From the NCBI GenBank assembly GCA_017434755.1, contig JAFRER010000001.1:62001-126000 (forward strand): a DNA stretch of 64,000 bases, given 5' to 3'. Positions 54,476-63,485 of this stretch are shown in pieces (the stretch's first letter is position 1; every line of letters starts with the position of its first letter). The stretch is from Oscillospiraceae bacterium. Lineage in GTDB: Bacteria > Bacillota > Clostridia > Oscillospirales > Oscillospiraceae. The translations under genes were made by a program, and so were the position numbers. The notes beneath the pieces are model-generated. The model saw nothing but the letters and a program-made list of their open reading frames with translations, made no database searches and was not told where the DNA came from.

Positions 54476-56245
54476 TCAGACGCGTATCGTCAGGACGTTC
54501 AGGCCCAGCACGTTCTGGTACTGGACATCCCGCGCGATCCTGAACACCATGCGGATGCCGATGTTCTTCGTCACATCGTCGCCGCCCGCCATCTTCAGGC
54601 GCTCGCCCGGATCGAAGGGAATGCAGTCGTCCTTGATCCGGAGGATGAAGTCGCCGTCCTTGTGCACGACGCGGATATCCACGGAATGCTTCTTTTCATC
54701 CTTCGTGAAGCCGTGCTCGATGATGTTCCCGGCCATCTCTTCCATGGAAAGGCCGGCCAGCATGGACCTGCGCGCATCCGCACCGCGCTCGAGGCAGAAG
54801 CTCTGGACCTTCTGTGAGATCGAGGATACTTCTTCGATGTTCGTGATGCTCAGATCCATGCGCTCGTTCTCGGGAGCCCCGAAGTCATCCGGGATGACCA
54901 TCAGATCGTCCATGTTCCGCGGGAAACGCTTCTTCCGTATCCAGGAATAGAGGATGACGGTCAGCGTGGTGACGACGCCGTTTAGGACGTTGGCGATGTA
55001 TGCGCTGTCGATCCCGAGGGAGCGGATGAGCAGCGCGGTGAAGCCGGCCACGCAGACGACGCCGTCGAAGGCCGAGAGCAGATGCACGAGCAGCTGCTTG
55101 CCGGAGATCTGGCCGTAGCAGGTGAAATGCATGCAGATGATGCTGAAGGACATGCAGAGCGGAAGGATGCGCAGCCCGTGCACGGTCATCCAGTAGACCG
55201 GTTCGGCGCTGTCACGGAAAAACAGGCGCGTAAGGGGAACGGCACAGAGGATGATCCCCGCGCAGACCATACACATCAGGGGAATGAAGCGCAGGAACAT
55301 CACCCGCATCACGTCGGTGAGGGTCTGCCTGTCCTCCTCGCCGGAGCTGACACTCATCTGCATGCGGGAGACCGCGATCATGCCGCCGGGGATGGCCCAG
55401 AAGATATGCATGAGGTTATCGGCGGTGGCGAAGGCGGAGACTCCGACGAGCCCGACATACACCGCCAGGAGATTGTTGACGATGAGCCCGCGGGCGGTCT
55501 GATAGACATAGGTCAGCGATCCGGGAAGACCGATGCGTATGATGGAGCCGGTCTCCCGCCAGGCGACATTGGATAAAGAAAATCGGAAAGCAGACCTGCC
55601 GGAAAAGAAATACCTAGCCTGCACCGCCATGAACACCCACATGCCGAGCGATGAGGCCAGCGCAAGCCCGATGGCCTCCAGGCGGAAAAGGCAGACGAAG
55701 AGATAGTTCAGCAGAAGGTTCACGACAATATAAACGAGGCTTGCCATGAAGGTGAGCTTCCATTTGTTCTCAAGGGAGAGGAAGGAAGCAAAGCAGTTTC
55801 CGAGCAGAAGCGGGATGAGGCCGGCCGCCTGACCGAGAAGGTATTGGTCAAAAAGGGGACGCACCACAGGGTCACGCGTCATGAAACCGGTCAGGTGGAA
55901 CAGGCCGAGGAAAACATAGAGGAGCGTGAACAGCAGTCCGATGGCAACGGACAATGTCAGCGTAAGAGAAAACACACCCTGCATTTCATCCCTGCGGTTT
56001 TTCCCCAGATACTCACCGCACAGGATCACGGATCCGCTGACAAGGATGTAGCTCAGCGAGGAGATCAGCATGTTCACCGGACTGTAGAGACCGACGGCGC
56101 TCATTGCATCGACACCGACGTAATTGGTCGCGAAATAGCTTGACACTATCCCGTTCACCGCGCCCACGGCCGCCAGAAGGATCTGGATCGGCAGGAGGCG
56201 GAACAGCAGCTTGGTGATCATCTTCATATTAGACGGATGGTCCAT
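54476..56245 (-). CDS. MATE-family transporter fused to RsbW-like ATPase domain
   Basis: A 589-residue fusion. Residues 1-440 form a MATE/multidrug exporter with 12 helices (QILLAAVGAVNGIVSSYFA start; internal repeat). After a basic linker, 455-589 are a GHKL ATPase domain of the RsbW/SpoIIAB type: N box EEMAGNIIEHG (E503, N507) and G1 box IKDDCIPFDP. That domain in its usual setting phosphorylates STAS proteins or binds sigma factors. STAS proteins are encoded in the same operon. GAGGG precedes the ATG. Confidence 0.85.
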   Translation of the reverse strand: MDHPSNMKMITKLLFRLLPIQILLAAVGAVNGIVSSYFATNYVGVDAMSAVGLYSPVNMLISSLSYILVSGSVILCGEYLGKNRRDEMQGVFSLTLTLSVAIGLLFTLLYVFLGLFHLTGFMTRDPVVRPLFDQYLLGQAAGLIPLLLGNCFASFLSLENKWKLTFMASLVYIVVNLLLNYLFVCLFRLEAIGLALASSLGMWVFMAVQARYFFSGRSAFRFSLSNVAWRETGSIIRIGLPGSLTYVYQTARGLIVNNLLAVYVGLVGVSAFATADNLMHIFWAIPGGMIAVSRMQMSVSSGEEDRQTLTDVMRVMFLRFIPLMCMVCAGIILCAVPLTRLFFRDSAEPVYWMTVHGLRILPLCMSFSIICMHFTCYGQISGKQLLVHLLSAFDGVVCVAGFTALLIRSLGIDSAYIANVLNGVVTTLTVILYSWIRKKRFPRNMDDLMVIPDDFGAPENERMDLSITNIEEVSSISQKVQSFCLERGADARRSMLAGLSMEEMAGNIIEHGFTKDEKKHSVDIRVVHKDGDFILRIKDDCIPFDPGERLKMAGGDDVTKNIGIRMVFRIARDVQYQNVLGLNVLTIRV

Positions 56246-56257
56246 CGGATCGCCCTC

Positions 56258-56917
56258 TTATTTCTTAAGATACTGGGAAGAAACCGGAAACTCGAAATAG
56301 GTGTCGGGATACGGTTCGTCGAGCAGGGAAAAATGCCACCACTCGCAGTCGATCGGGGCAAAGCCGTTTCGCAGCATGGCGTTTCGCAGCGTCATCCGGT
56401 TTTCATATTGCTCTTCGGTGATGCTCCGGTTGTCCGGATGGGAAAGCTCGCTGAACAGATCGAAGGGACTTCCCATGTCCAGCTCCTTGCCCGTCTTCAT
56501 ATCGAGCAGGGTGAGGTCGACGGCGCTTCCTCTGCTGTGGCTCGACTGTTTGGCGATATAGCCCTTTGCGAACAGCTTCTGCTTTTCCAGATCGGGATAG
56601 AAGTAGGGCTTCATGCGGATATCCCGGTCCTCTATGCCCCACAGCACAAACTGCCGGACCGCGCAGGCGGGCCTGTAGGCATCGAAGATCTTCAGGCGGT
56701 AGCCCTGCACGAACAGCTCATTGCTCACGGCTTTCAGGGCCCGCGCGGCCTCTGCGCTGAGAAGGGCGCAGGGCTCCTCATAGCCGTCTATCCGTTCCCC
56801 GATGAAATTATAGGTGGAATAATAGCGGATCTCCTGCACGATGTGGGGAAGAACCTCCGCCAGCACGACAAAGCCGGAGGGATCCATGGTGAGCTTTTTT
56901 GCCTGATCCGGAGCCAT
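56258..56917 (-). CDS. ddpX: VanX-like D-Ala-D-Ala dipeptidase
   Basis: A 219-residue peptidase M15D. Zinc ligands lie in SSHSRGSAVDL (H and D) and EWWHF (catalytic E and H); FDAYRP with its arginine is also present. It cleaves D-Ala-D-Ala dipeptide or related wall fragments, in the cytoplasm since no signal is seen. The ATG at 56917 follows GGGAGG. No vanHA genes are in view, so resistance to vancomycin should not be assumed. Confidence 0.88.
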   Translation of the reverse strand: MAPDQAKKLTMDPSGFVVLAEVLPHIVQEIRYYSTYNFIGERIDGYEEPCALLSAEAARALKAVSNELFVQGYRLKIFDAYRPACAVRQFVLWGIEDRDIRMKPYFYPDLEKQKLFAKGYIAKQSSHSRGSAVDLTLLDMKTGKELDMGSPFDLFSELSHPDNRSITEEQYENRMTLRNAMLRNGFAPIDCEWWHFSLLDEPYPDTYFEFPVSSQYLKK

Positions 56918-56947
56918 ATCGAGCCTCCCGTCAACAGATAAAGTGTG

Positions 56948-56972
56948 TGCTGCCGGCACTGGGCCGGCAGCA
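56948..56972 (-). terminator. Intercistronic hairpin (attenuator)
   Basis: Perfect 10-bp stem TGCTGCCGGC / GCCGGCAGCA with a 5-nt loop, between the STAS-kinase and dipeptidase genes; no clean T-run, so partial termination or processing is likely. Confidence 0.45.
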
Positions 56973-57004
56973 TATCGGAGATGTTCGCCCGCCTGCGGGG
57001 CGGT

Positions 57005-58189
57005 TCAGAAGGTGAGAGTATCGGTGCGGGGCAGCAGATCGAGCAGCTGTTTTTTGCAGTTTTCGATCTCCGCCCGGCCTTCCTCCGTGTCAAAGCCGTT
57101 GCGGCGGATGCGGCGGCGCATGATCCTGGTGTAGCCGATAACGCGCGCCTTGTTTTCAACGGATCTCAGCGTATCCGGATCTTCCGTCCCGAGATACAGC
57201 TGAAGGGATTTCTCCCAGAACGCTTTGGCCGTATCATAGTTGATTCCCTGGAAAGACTCTACCAGCGAGTGATCAAGCTCGCAGTAACCCAAATAGGCGT
57301 TGAACATGCTCGCAAGCTCAAAGATGGGGTGACCGTGGCACAGGGTATCCATGTCGATCAGGAGGCATTCCCCCTTCTGAAGCATGACGTTCTTGAGATG
57401 ATAATCGCCGTGGAGCATGTGGTCGTCTTCCGGCACGGCAGCAACCAGGTCATGGAGTTTTTCGTAGGCATCCGCCGGAAGATAGTCTTTCAGAAAGTCA
57501 GCCCAGTCAAGAGCCACTTCTTTCATGTTCGGCATGGAGTCGGGCTTGACCTTGGTGGAATGGATGAGTTTGAGGAGATCGATGCTCATCTGAGCAACCT
57601 CGTCCACAGTCTTTTCACCGCTGATAAGAAGCTTGGCAAAGCTTTTGGCGTCCAGCAGTTCGAAAACGGAGCCGTAGCCGCCGCCTTCTATACGCACGAC
57701 GTCATACGGAATGGCGGTAGGGATCCCAAGCACAAATGCGGTGCGCGCGAGTTCGCGTTCCCGTTTGATCTCCTGCAGGGAGTCCGGATTGAGGAAGACT
57801 TTCACGATGGTATCCGAATCGATGCGGTAGATCTTTCCGTTCGCGCCCTGCCCGATGATCTCACAGCCTTCCACGGAGATCTTCCGGTAGGCCTTTTGGA
57901 TGTTGATCATCTCGGTAAAACCGGTCATCTCGAATACTTCGTAGACCTCCGAGGATACATTGATCACCGTCAGGTCCGGGACTGTCTTCCGGAGCCTGAG
58001 CAGGATGCGCAGACCCGCGCTCGAGATATATTCCAGATCGTCGCAGTCGACGGTGATGCTGCCTTCGGGGAACTCTGAGCGTAATTTAGTGATCTCCTCC
58101 TCCACGGCAGCGGCGTTTGCTGAATCGATATGTCCGCTGAGTGTCAGAAGAAGACCGTTATCCGTCTTTTTTCCGTTAACATTCTCCAT
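57005..58189 (-). CDS. STAS domain fused to APH-like kinase
   Basis: A 394-residue fusion. Residues 1-108 are a STAS anti-sigma-antagonist domain with the phosphorylatable serine in YISSAGLRILL. Residues about 112-390 are an aminoglycoside-phosphotransferase/choline-kinase fold: GQGANGKIYRI nucleotide loop, HGDYHLKNVML catalytic loop and LIDMDT metal site. It lies between the SpoIIE-type phosphatase and the dipeptidase. AAGGAG precedes the ATG. The kinase substrate is unknown; sugar, lipid or protein are all possible. Confidence 0.85.
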   Translation of the reverse strand: MENVNGKKTDNGLLLTLSGHIDSANAAAVEEEITKLRSEFPEGSITVDCDDLEYISSAGLRILLRLRKTVPDLTVINVSSEVYEVFEMTGFTEMINIQKAYRKISVEGCEIIGQGANGKIYRIDSDTIVKVFLNPDSLQEIKRERELARTAFVLGIPTAIPYDVVRIEGGGYGSVFELLDAKSFAKLLISGEKTVDEVAQMSIDLLKLIHSTKVKPDSMPNMKEVALDWADFLKDYLPADAYEKLHDLVAAVPEDDHMLHGDYHLKNVMLQKGECLLIDMDTLCHGHPIFELASMFNAYLGYCELDHSLVESFQGINYDTAKAFWEKSLQLYLGTEDPDTLRSVENKARVIGYTRIMRRRIRRNGFDTEEGRAEIENCKKQLLDLLPRTDTLTF

Positions 58190-58231
58190 TTTTATACTCC
58201 TTCACTTTGTTGATGGTTTTGCCGGATACGC

Positions 58232-60367
58232 TCAGATTCTTTTTACGATCTGAAGCATGTTTTTGCCGTTTTCATACCGGTACCGGATCTCGTCCATGGT
58301 CTTCTTGACCAGGAAGATGCCCAGTCCGCCGACACCTCTTTCTTCCGCGGCAAGTGTAACATCCGGATCTTTAAGCTGCATAGGATCGAAGGGCATGCCG
58401 CTGTCGATAAAGGTGATCAGCGCAGATCGCGAATCCGTATCAAATTCAAATCGTATCGTAAGCTCGCCGGTCCGGGGAGCATAGGCGTAGGAGGCGACAT
58501 TATTCACCAGCTCGTCGACCGCCACGTCGATCTGGGCCTTCGCCTTGACCGGACAGCCCAGTTTCTCCAGGTGCCCGTCGATAAAATCAATCACGGCCGG
58601 TATGTTCTTTACTGAGGCTTCGATTGTCAGTTCTTTCACGGGGTCTCCTCCTTCGGGATCGGGACCGTTGTATTGTATGCACATCATGGTAAGATCGTCG
58701 AACTGTTCGGCATCGCCGACGAACGCGTCCACAGCCCTGTTCACGTTCTCCAGGATATCCTTCGGATGCAGGCAGGCTGCTTCGTTGAGGGTTGCTTGGG
58801 TCCTGTCAAGACCGAACATCTCGTTGTTCGTATCGGTGGACTCGGGAAGTCCGTCCGTATAGAGAAAGAGCTTGCTTCCGCGTTCAAGCTGAAGGGTGTA
58901 GCTTTCATATTCCGCATCGGCCATGCCGCCCAGCACGAGGCCGTGTTTGTCCTTGAACACCTCGAAGCCGCCCCCGGGCGTCTTGAGAATGGGGTATTCA
59001 TGGCCGGCGCTGGCAGCGGTGAGCCTGCCTGTAGAGATCTCCAGGATGCCGAGCCATACGGTGATGAACATCTCCTCGGGGTTGCGGGAAAGGATCGCCT
59101 CGTTGGTCTTCTGCAGGATCTCCTCCGGGGAGCGGCCCAGCATGGCACAGCTCTGGAGGATGATCTTGGTGGCCATCATGAACAGGGCGGCCGGGATCCC
59201 CTTGCCGGAGACGTCCGCCATGATCAGACAGAGATGGTCATCGTCCGTCTGGAAGAAATCATAGAAGTCGCCGCCGACGCCTCTCGCCGGGGAGACGCTG
59301 GCATACAGCTCAAATTCCTTCCGCTCGGGGAAGGACTGCGGCATCATGGCGGTCTGGATCCTGCCGGCCAGGGCGAGCTCGGTGTTTATCCGTTCCTTTT
59401 CGGCGGTGATCCGGGTCAGGTCCTCCTCATAGGAGGAAAGCTCCTCTTCCATCTCCGCCATGGTACGGGCCAGATTCTCTACCTCGTCCCGCGTGTCGAT
59501 CTGCAGGCCGGCAAAATGCTTTGTGCCTTTCTCACCCGCGAGATGGTTCTCCGCATAACGTTTCGCCGCCTCGGCAATCTCGTTTACCGGATCGGCGATG
59601 GTCTTTTTCATGTGCCGGGAGAGATACCAGGCCACCAGCGCGGTTATGACCAGACTCGCGATGACGATCTGCAGCGCGTATGCCTGCATGCCGTGGACGA
59701 GCTTCGTCTCCGTCACGTCGGCGAGGACGAACGAGACCGTCTCGCCCGCATCGTTTTTGATGGGATAACCGGCGGTACACATCCAGCCGTAGTCGTCCGT
59801 CGGGCCGATGTTATAGAGCATGCCCGTGCCGTCCCAGTCCAGGAAGGTCCGGACTTCCGACGCGGGAACGCTTTCCCACTCACCGGGGGAATGGACGTCC
59901 CCGCCCAGATCGACGATATAGACAAGGGCGCTGTTTGCCTCGTCATACATGCCCATATAGACGAAATCCACATCGTCCGTTATGGTGAAGGAATTCAGAA
60001 TGTATTTCAGAACGGAATAGTCGCTGTCCTCGGAGGTGTCCAACGAGGAGAAGAACGCCCGGTATTCCGGGGTGCCGTTCAATTGCCTCTGCTTCTCGCT
60101 CAGGCCATAGTAAATGTCCATCACTTCTTCCGAGACAGACACGGCGTCAGCCCCGTGGACAGCGGAACGCCGCGCGGCGAAAGCAGTGTCGTAGGCGTGG
60201 CGGACATACTGTCCCGACAGAGCGAGAGAATACAGGAGCAGGCCGATGATCAGGACGACAAGACCGTGCAGAATGCATCCCGTGGCGGTGGAGCGAAAGA
60301 TTCTTGAAGCAAGAGAATGACGCCGTTTTTCCCGTTCGCTCATCTCTTGCACCGGTTTTTTACGCAT
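58232..60367 (-). CDS. Membrane SpoIIE-type phosphatase with sensor and ATPase domains
   Basis: A 711-residue signalling protein. Order: helix (about 31-52), extracellular sensor (about 53-230, Cache-like), second helix, HAMP (about 250-305), a coiled coil, PP2C/SpoIIE domain (about 340-560; GGDFYDFF and MADVSGKGIPAA metal motifs, DDLTMM), and a C-terminal RsbW-like GHKL domain (about 580-711; VDELVNNVASYAY, DSGMPFDP). It holds both the phosphatase and the kinase of a partner switch, which act on STAS proteins. Flanked by a STAS gene and a STAS-kinase fusion. Confidence 0.9.
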   Translation of the reverse strand: MRKKPVQEMSEREKRRHSLASRIFRSTATGCILHGLVVLIIGLLLYSLALSGQYVRHAYDTAFAARRSAVHGADAVSVSEEVMDIYYGLSEKQRQLNGTPEYRAFFSSLDTSEDSDYSVLKYILNSFTITDDVDFVYMGMYDEANSALVYIVDLGGDVHSPGEWESVPASEVRTFLDWDGTGMLYNIGPTDDYGWMCTAGYPIKNDAGETVSFVLADVTETKLVHGMQAYALQIVIASLVITALVAWYLSRHMKKTIADPVNEIAEAAKRYAENHLAGEKGTKHFAGLQIDTRDEVENLARTMAEMEEELSSYEEDLTRITAEKERINTELALAGRIQTAMMPQSFPERKEFELYASVSPARGVGGDFYDFFQTDDDHLCLIMADVSGKGIPAALFMMATKIILQSCAMLGRSPEEILQKTNEAILSRNPEEMFITVWLGILEISTGRLTAASAGHEYPILKTPGGGFEVFKDKHGLVLGGMADAEYESYTLQLERGSKLFLYTDGLPESTDTNNEMFGLDRTQATLNEAACLHPKDILENVNRAVDAFVGDAEQFDDLTMMCIQYNGPDPEGGDPVKELTIEASVKNIPAVIDFIDGHLEKLGCPVKAKAQIDVAVDELVNNVASYAYAPRTGELTIRFEFDTDSRSALITFIDSGMPFDPMQLKDPDVTLAAEERGVGGLGIFLVKKTMDEIRYRYENGKNMLQIVKRI

Positions 60368-60385
60368 GCCGTTACCTGAAGCGGA

Positions 60386-60685
60386 TTATTCGATGGTGAG
60401 TATATCCGAGAATCCGGTGACTTCAAAGATCTCGTTGATCACGTCGTTGACATGGAGGATCTTCATGGAACCCTGCTGATTCATGATCTTCTGCGCGGAA
60501 AGCAGAACACGCAGACCGGCAGACGAGATATACTCGAGTTTTTCCAGATCGAAGACAAGGGAAGTCACTCCATCCAGAGAGCCCTTGAGTTCTTCCTCAA
60601 GCTGGGGAGAGGTGGAAGTGTCGAGCCTTCCCTCAAGAGCAACGTTCAGAGTGGAACCGTCAGCCGACTTATTGATATTAAGCAT
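60386..60685 (-). CDS. STAS anti-sigma factor antagonist
   Basis: A 99-residue SpoIIAA/RsbV-like protein: ISSAGLRVLL carries the serine that is phosphorylated by RsbW-like kinases and freed by SpoIIE-type phosphatases. First gene of the operon, 18 bp before the phosphatase gene; AAAGGAG precedes the ATG. A partner sigma factor is not visible in the window. Confidence 0.9.
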   Translation of the reverse strand: MLNINKSADGSTLNVALEGRLDTSTSPQLEEELKGSLDGVTSLVFDLEKLEYISSAGLRVLLSAQKIMNQQGSMKILHVNDVINEIFEVTGFSDILTIE

Positions 60686-60844
60686 GATACAGTCTCCTTT
60701 ACAGTTTTTTCAATTACACTGTTCATATTCTGCGGAAATGTGTTATAGTATAACGTAATGTTATTATATAATGGATTTCGGATAACGGATAGTCCTTTAT
60801 GTAAAAAATTTTCACAGCAGTTTGGATGGGAAAAGGAGAACACT
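60686..60844. other. Divergent promoter region
   Basis: 159 bp, AT-rich, between the leftward STAS operon and the rightward export locus. TATAAT (60767-60772) points right and TATACT (60752-60747, minus) points left; good -35 boxes are missing on both sides, so an activator or other sigma factor is possible. Confidence 0.5.
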
Positions 60845-61279
60845 ATGGACGAAAAACAGGCTGAAGGATCTTCGCTGTTCCGTAAGGAAAGTGTGGAAAG
60901 CATCCAGTCTCCGGAGCGGCTCAACGATTATATGCGCGTTACCAACCCGACGGTTTGGATCGTACTCATCGCGGTGATCCTTCTGTTGGCCGGCATGCTG
61001 ATCTGGAGCTGCTACGCCACCATTGACAGCGTCATCCGCGGAACGGCCATCGTTGATGAAGGCACCATGATCATCGTCTTCACGGATACACAGGTAGCCA
61101 AAAATGTCAAGGAGGGCATGACAGTCACCGCGGAGGACAGCAGCGCCGTGATCAGCAGTCTGGGCAGACTGGAGGACGGCACCATCTTCGCTCTGGCAGA
61201 CACGGATCTTCCGAACGGCAGTTACGAGGCACGCGTCCAGTTCCGACGGACGCAGGTGATCAGGCTGCTGTTCAACTGA
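60845..61279 (+). CDS. Minimal HlyD-like adaptor of the NHLM-type exporter
   Basis: A 144-residue protein. SLFRKESVESIQSPERLNDYMRVTNP before a single helix (about 50-70) is characteristic of NHLM-type secretion adaptors (part quoted). After the helix come only about 75 residues of beta-barrel-like sequence; the coiled coil of normal HlyD proteins is absent. It probably forms a short periplasm-less adaptor for the ABC exporter downstream. The ATG at 60845 follows AAAGGAG. Confidence 0.8.
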   Translation: MDEKQAEGSSLFRKESVESIQSPERLNDYMRVTNPTVWIVLIAVILLLAGMLIWSCYATIDSVIRGTAIVDEGTMIIVFTDTQVAKNVKEGMTVTAEDSSAVISSLGRLEDGTIFALADTDLPNGSYEARVQFRRTQVIRLLFN

Positions 61280-61289
61280 GGTCGTCCGG

Positions 61290-63470
61290 ATGAGCAGTAA
61301 TAAGATCAAACAGCCGGTCATGGGCGGTAAAGTCCGTGTGCCGGTGGTCATGCAGATGGAGGCGCTCGAATGCGGCGCCGCGTCGCTTGCGATGGTGATG
61401 GCCTACTATGACAAGTGGGTCCCGCTGGAGCAGGTGCGTCTTGACTGCGGCGTATCCAGAGACGGATCGAACGCCAAGAACATCCTCGTCGCCGCCCGCA
61501 GCTACGGCTTTGAGGCACAGGGCCTGAAATGTGAGGTCGATGCGCTGAAGACGGGCGTGGCATTCCCGTGCATCATACACTGGAACTTCAACCACTTCGT
61601 CGTGCTGGACGGATTCAAGGGCAACTATGCCTATCTGAACGATCCCGCGCGGGGCGAGGTCAGAGTCACCATGGAGGAATTCGACAAGGCCTTCACCGGC
61701 GTCTGCCTCCAGATCACCCCCGGAGAGGGATTCGAACCGGGCGGAAAGCCAAAGAGCACTCTGGAATTTGCCCGAAAGAGACTGGCCGGAGCGGGCGTGG
61801 CGGTGGCTTTCGTGATGCTCTCGACGGTGGTCGGATATCTGTTCGGCATCATAAACCCGATGTTCACCCGCTTCTTCATGGACCGTCTCCTGACGGGCGA
61901 GAACCGGGATCTGCTGATGCCCTTCCTGCTGCTTCTGGCGCTGATGGGCGTTGCGCAGGTGGTGATATGCTGGGTCCAGTCGATATACTCGCTGAAGATC
62001 AACGGCAAGATGGCGCTCATCGGGAGCAGCACCTTCGTATGGAAGATCCTGCGCATGCCCGTGGAGTTCTTCACCCAGCGCATGGCGGGGGACATCCTGC
62101 AGCGCCTCGGGTCGAACGCCTCCATAGCCTCCACGCTGGTGAACACCTTCGCGCCGCTGCTCCTCAACACCCTGATGATGGTGTTCTACCTGGTGGTCAT
62201 GCTCCGCTACAGCGTGCTCCTCACGATCGTGGGCATCGTGGCCATCATGCTGAACATCCTGGTGTCGCAGATCGTTTCCGCGAAGAGAGTGAACATCACG
62301 CGCGTCCAGATGCGCGACAGCGGCAAGCTCTCCTCGGCCACGGTCTCTGGCATCCAGATGATCGAGACCATCAAGTCCAGCGGAGCGGAGAACGGCTACT
62401 TCCGGAAATGGGCCGGCTATCAGGCCTCCGTCAACACGCAGAACGTCCGCTACGCAAGGCTGAACCAGTATCTGGGCGTGATCCCGGGCTTCCTTTCGAC
62501 CATCGCCAACGCCACGGTGATGGTGCTGGGCGTGTGGCTCGCCATGAACGGGCACTTCACCTTAGGTATGATCTCGGCCTTCTCCGGCTTCCTGAAATCC
62601 TTCATGGAGCCTGCCACGATGCTCATCTCCGCCGGGCAGACGATCCAGGAGATGCGCACCGAGATGGAGCGCATAGACGACGTTATGGAATATCCCACGG
62701 ACAGCAACTTCGCGGACGATCCCGTGAGCGACGACGTGGACTATTCCAAGCTCAAGGGCAAGATCGAGATAAAGAACATCACCTTCGGCTACTCCCGCCT
62801 CGCCCCGCCGCTGATCAACGACTTCTCCATGAGCATGGAGCCAGGCAGCCGCGTGGCCTTCGTGGGCACCTCCGGCTGCGGCAAATCCACGCTCTCCAAG
62901 CTGATCTCCGGCCTGTACCAGCCCTGGAGCGGCGAGATCCTCTTTGACGGCAAGCCGGTCAGCGAGATAGACCGGAACGTGTTCACTGGCTCCGTGGCCG
63001 TTGTGGACCAGGAGATCGTCCTCTTTGAGGACACCATAGCGAACAACATCAAGATGTGGGACAACTCCATCGAGGACTTCGAGATGATCCTCGCCGCGAG
63101 AGATGCCCAGATCTACGATGATATCATGGCCCGTGACGGCGGGTTCTACGGAAAACTCATCGAAGGCGGCAACGACCTGTCCGGCGGCCAGCGCCAGCGC
63201 ATCGAGATCGCGCGCGTGCTTGCCCAGGATCCCTCGGTCATCATCATGGATGAAGCCACCTCCGCTCTCGATGCGAAGACCGAGTATGAACTGGTGAAGG
63301 CCGTCAAGGACCGCGGCATAACCTGTATCGTGATAGCGCACAGGCTTTCCACCATCCGCGACTGCGACGAGATCATCGTCCTGGACAAGGGCGTTGTCGT
63401 TGAGCGCGGAACGCATGATGAGCTCTACGCCAAAGGCGGGTTCTACACCGAGCTCATCTCGAGCGACTGA
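61290..63470 (+). CDS. NHLM-type peptidase-containing ABC exporter
   Basis: A 726-residue PCAT. N-terminal C39 peptidase with C28 in ALECGAAS, H102 in NFNHFVVLDGF and D118 in LNDPARGE; it removes double-glycine leaders. Then six helices (about 165-450) and an ABC domain with Walker A GTSGCGKST (about 525), signature LSGGQRQR (about 629) and MDEATSALD. The N-terminal VPVVMQMEALECGAAS and DGSNAKNI match the NHLM bacteriocin exporter group. No substrate peptide gene is recognised in the window; it may lie to the right. Confidence 0.92.
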   Translation: MSSNKIKQPVMGGKVRVPVVMQMEALECGAASLAMVMAYYDKWVPLEQVRLDCGVSRDGSNAKNILVAARSYGFEAQGLKCEVDALKTGVAFPCIIHWNFNHFVVLDGFKGNYAYLNDPARGEVRVTMEEFDKAFTGVCLQITPGEGFEPGGKPKSTLEFARKRLAGAGVAVAFVMLSTVVGYLFGIINPMFTRFFMDRLLTGENRDLLMPFLLLLALMGVAQVVICWVQSIYSLKINGKMALIGSSTFVWKILRMPVEFFTQRMAGDILQRLGSNASIASTLVNTFAPLLLNTLMMVFYLVVMLRYSVLLTIVGIVAIMLNILVSQIVSAKRVNITRVQMRDSGKLSSATVSGIQMIETIKSSGAENGYFRKWAGYQASVNTQNVRYARLNQYLGVIPGFLSTIANATVMVLGVWLAMNGHFTLGMISAFSGFLKSFMEPATMLISAGQTIQEMRTEMERIDDVMEYPTDSNFADDPVSDDVDYSKLKGKIEIKNITFGYSRLAPPLINDFSMSMEPGSRVAFVGTSGCGKSTLSKLISGLYQPWSGEILFDGKPVSEIDRNVFTGSVAVVDQEIVLFEDTIANNIKMWDNSIEDFEMILAARDAQIYDDIMARDGGFYGKLIEGGNDLSGGQRQRIEIARVLAQDPSVIIMDEATSALDAKTEYELVKAVKDRGITCIVIAHRLSTIRDCDEIIVLDKGVVVERGTHDELYAKGGFYTELISSD

Positions 63471-63485
63471 GCGGGGGGTGATGCA

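Noticed and set aside
56258-56917. Vancomycin resistance cluster
   Set aside because: Only the VanX-like dipeptidase is present; no vanH, ligase or two-component genes lie in the window, so cell-wall recycling is more likely.
58673-60307. Plus-strand open frame of over 500 codons opposite the SpoIIE-type gene
   Set aside because: Antisense shadow of a well-supported signalling protein; no domain or start signal recognised.
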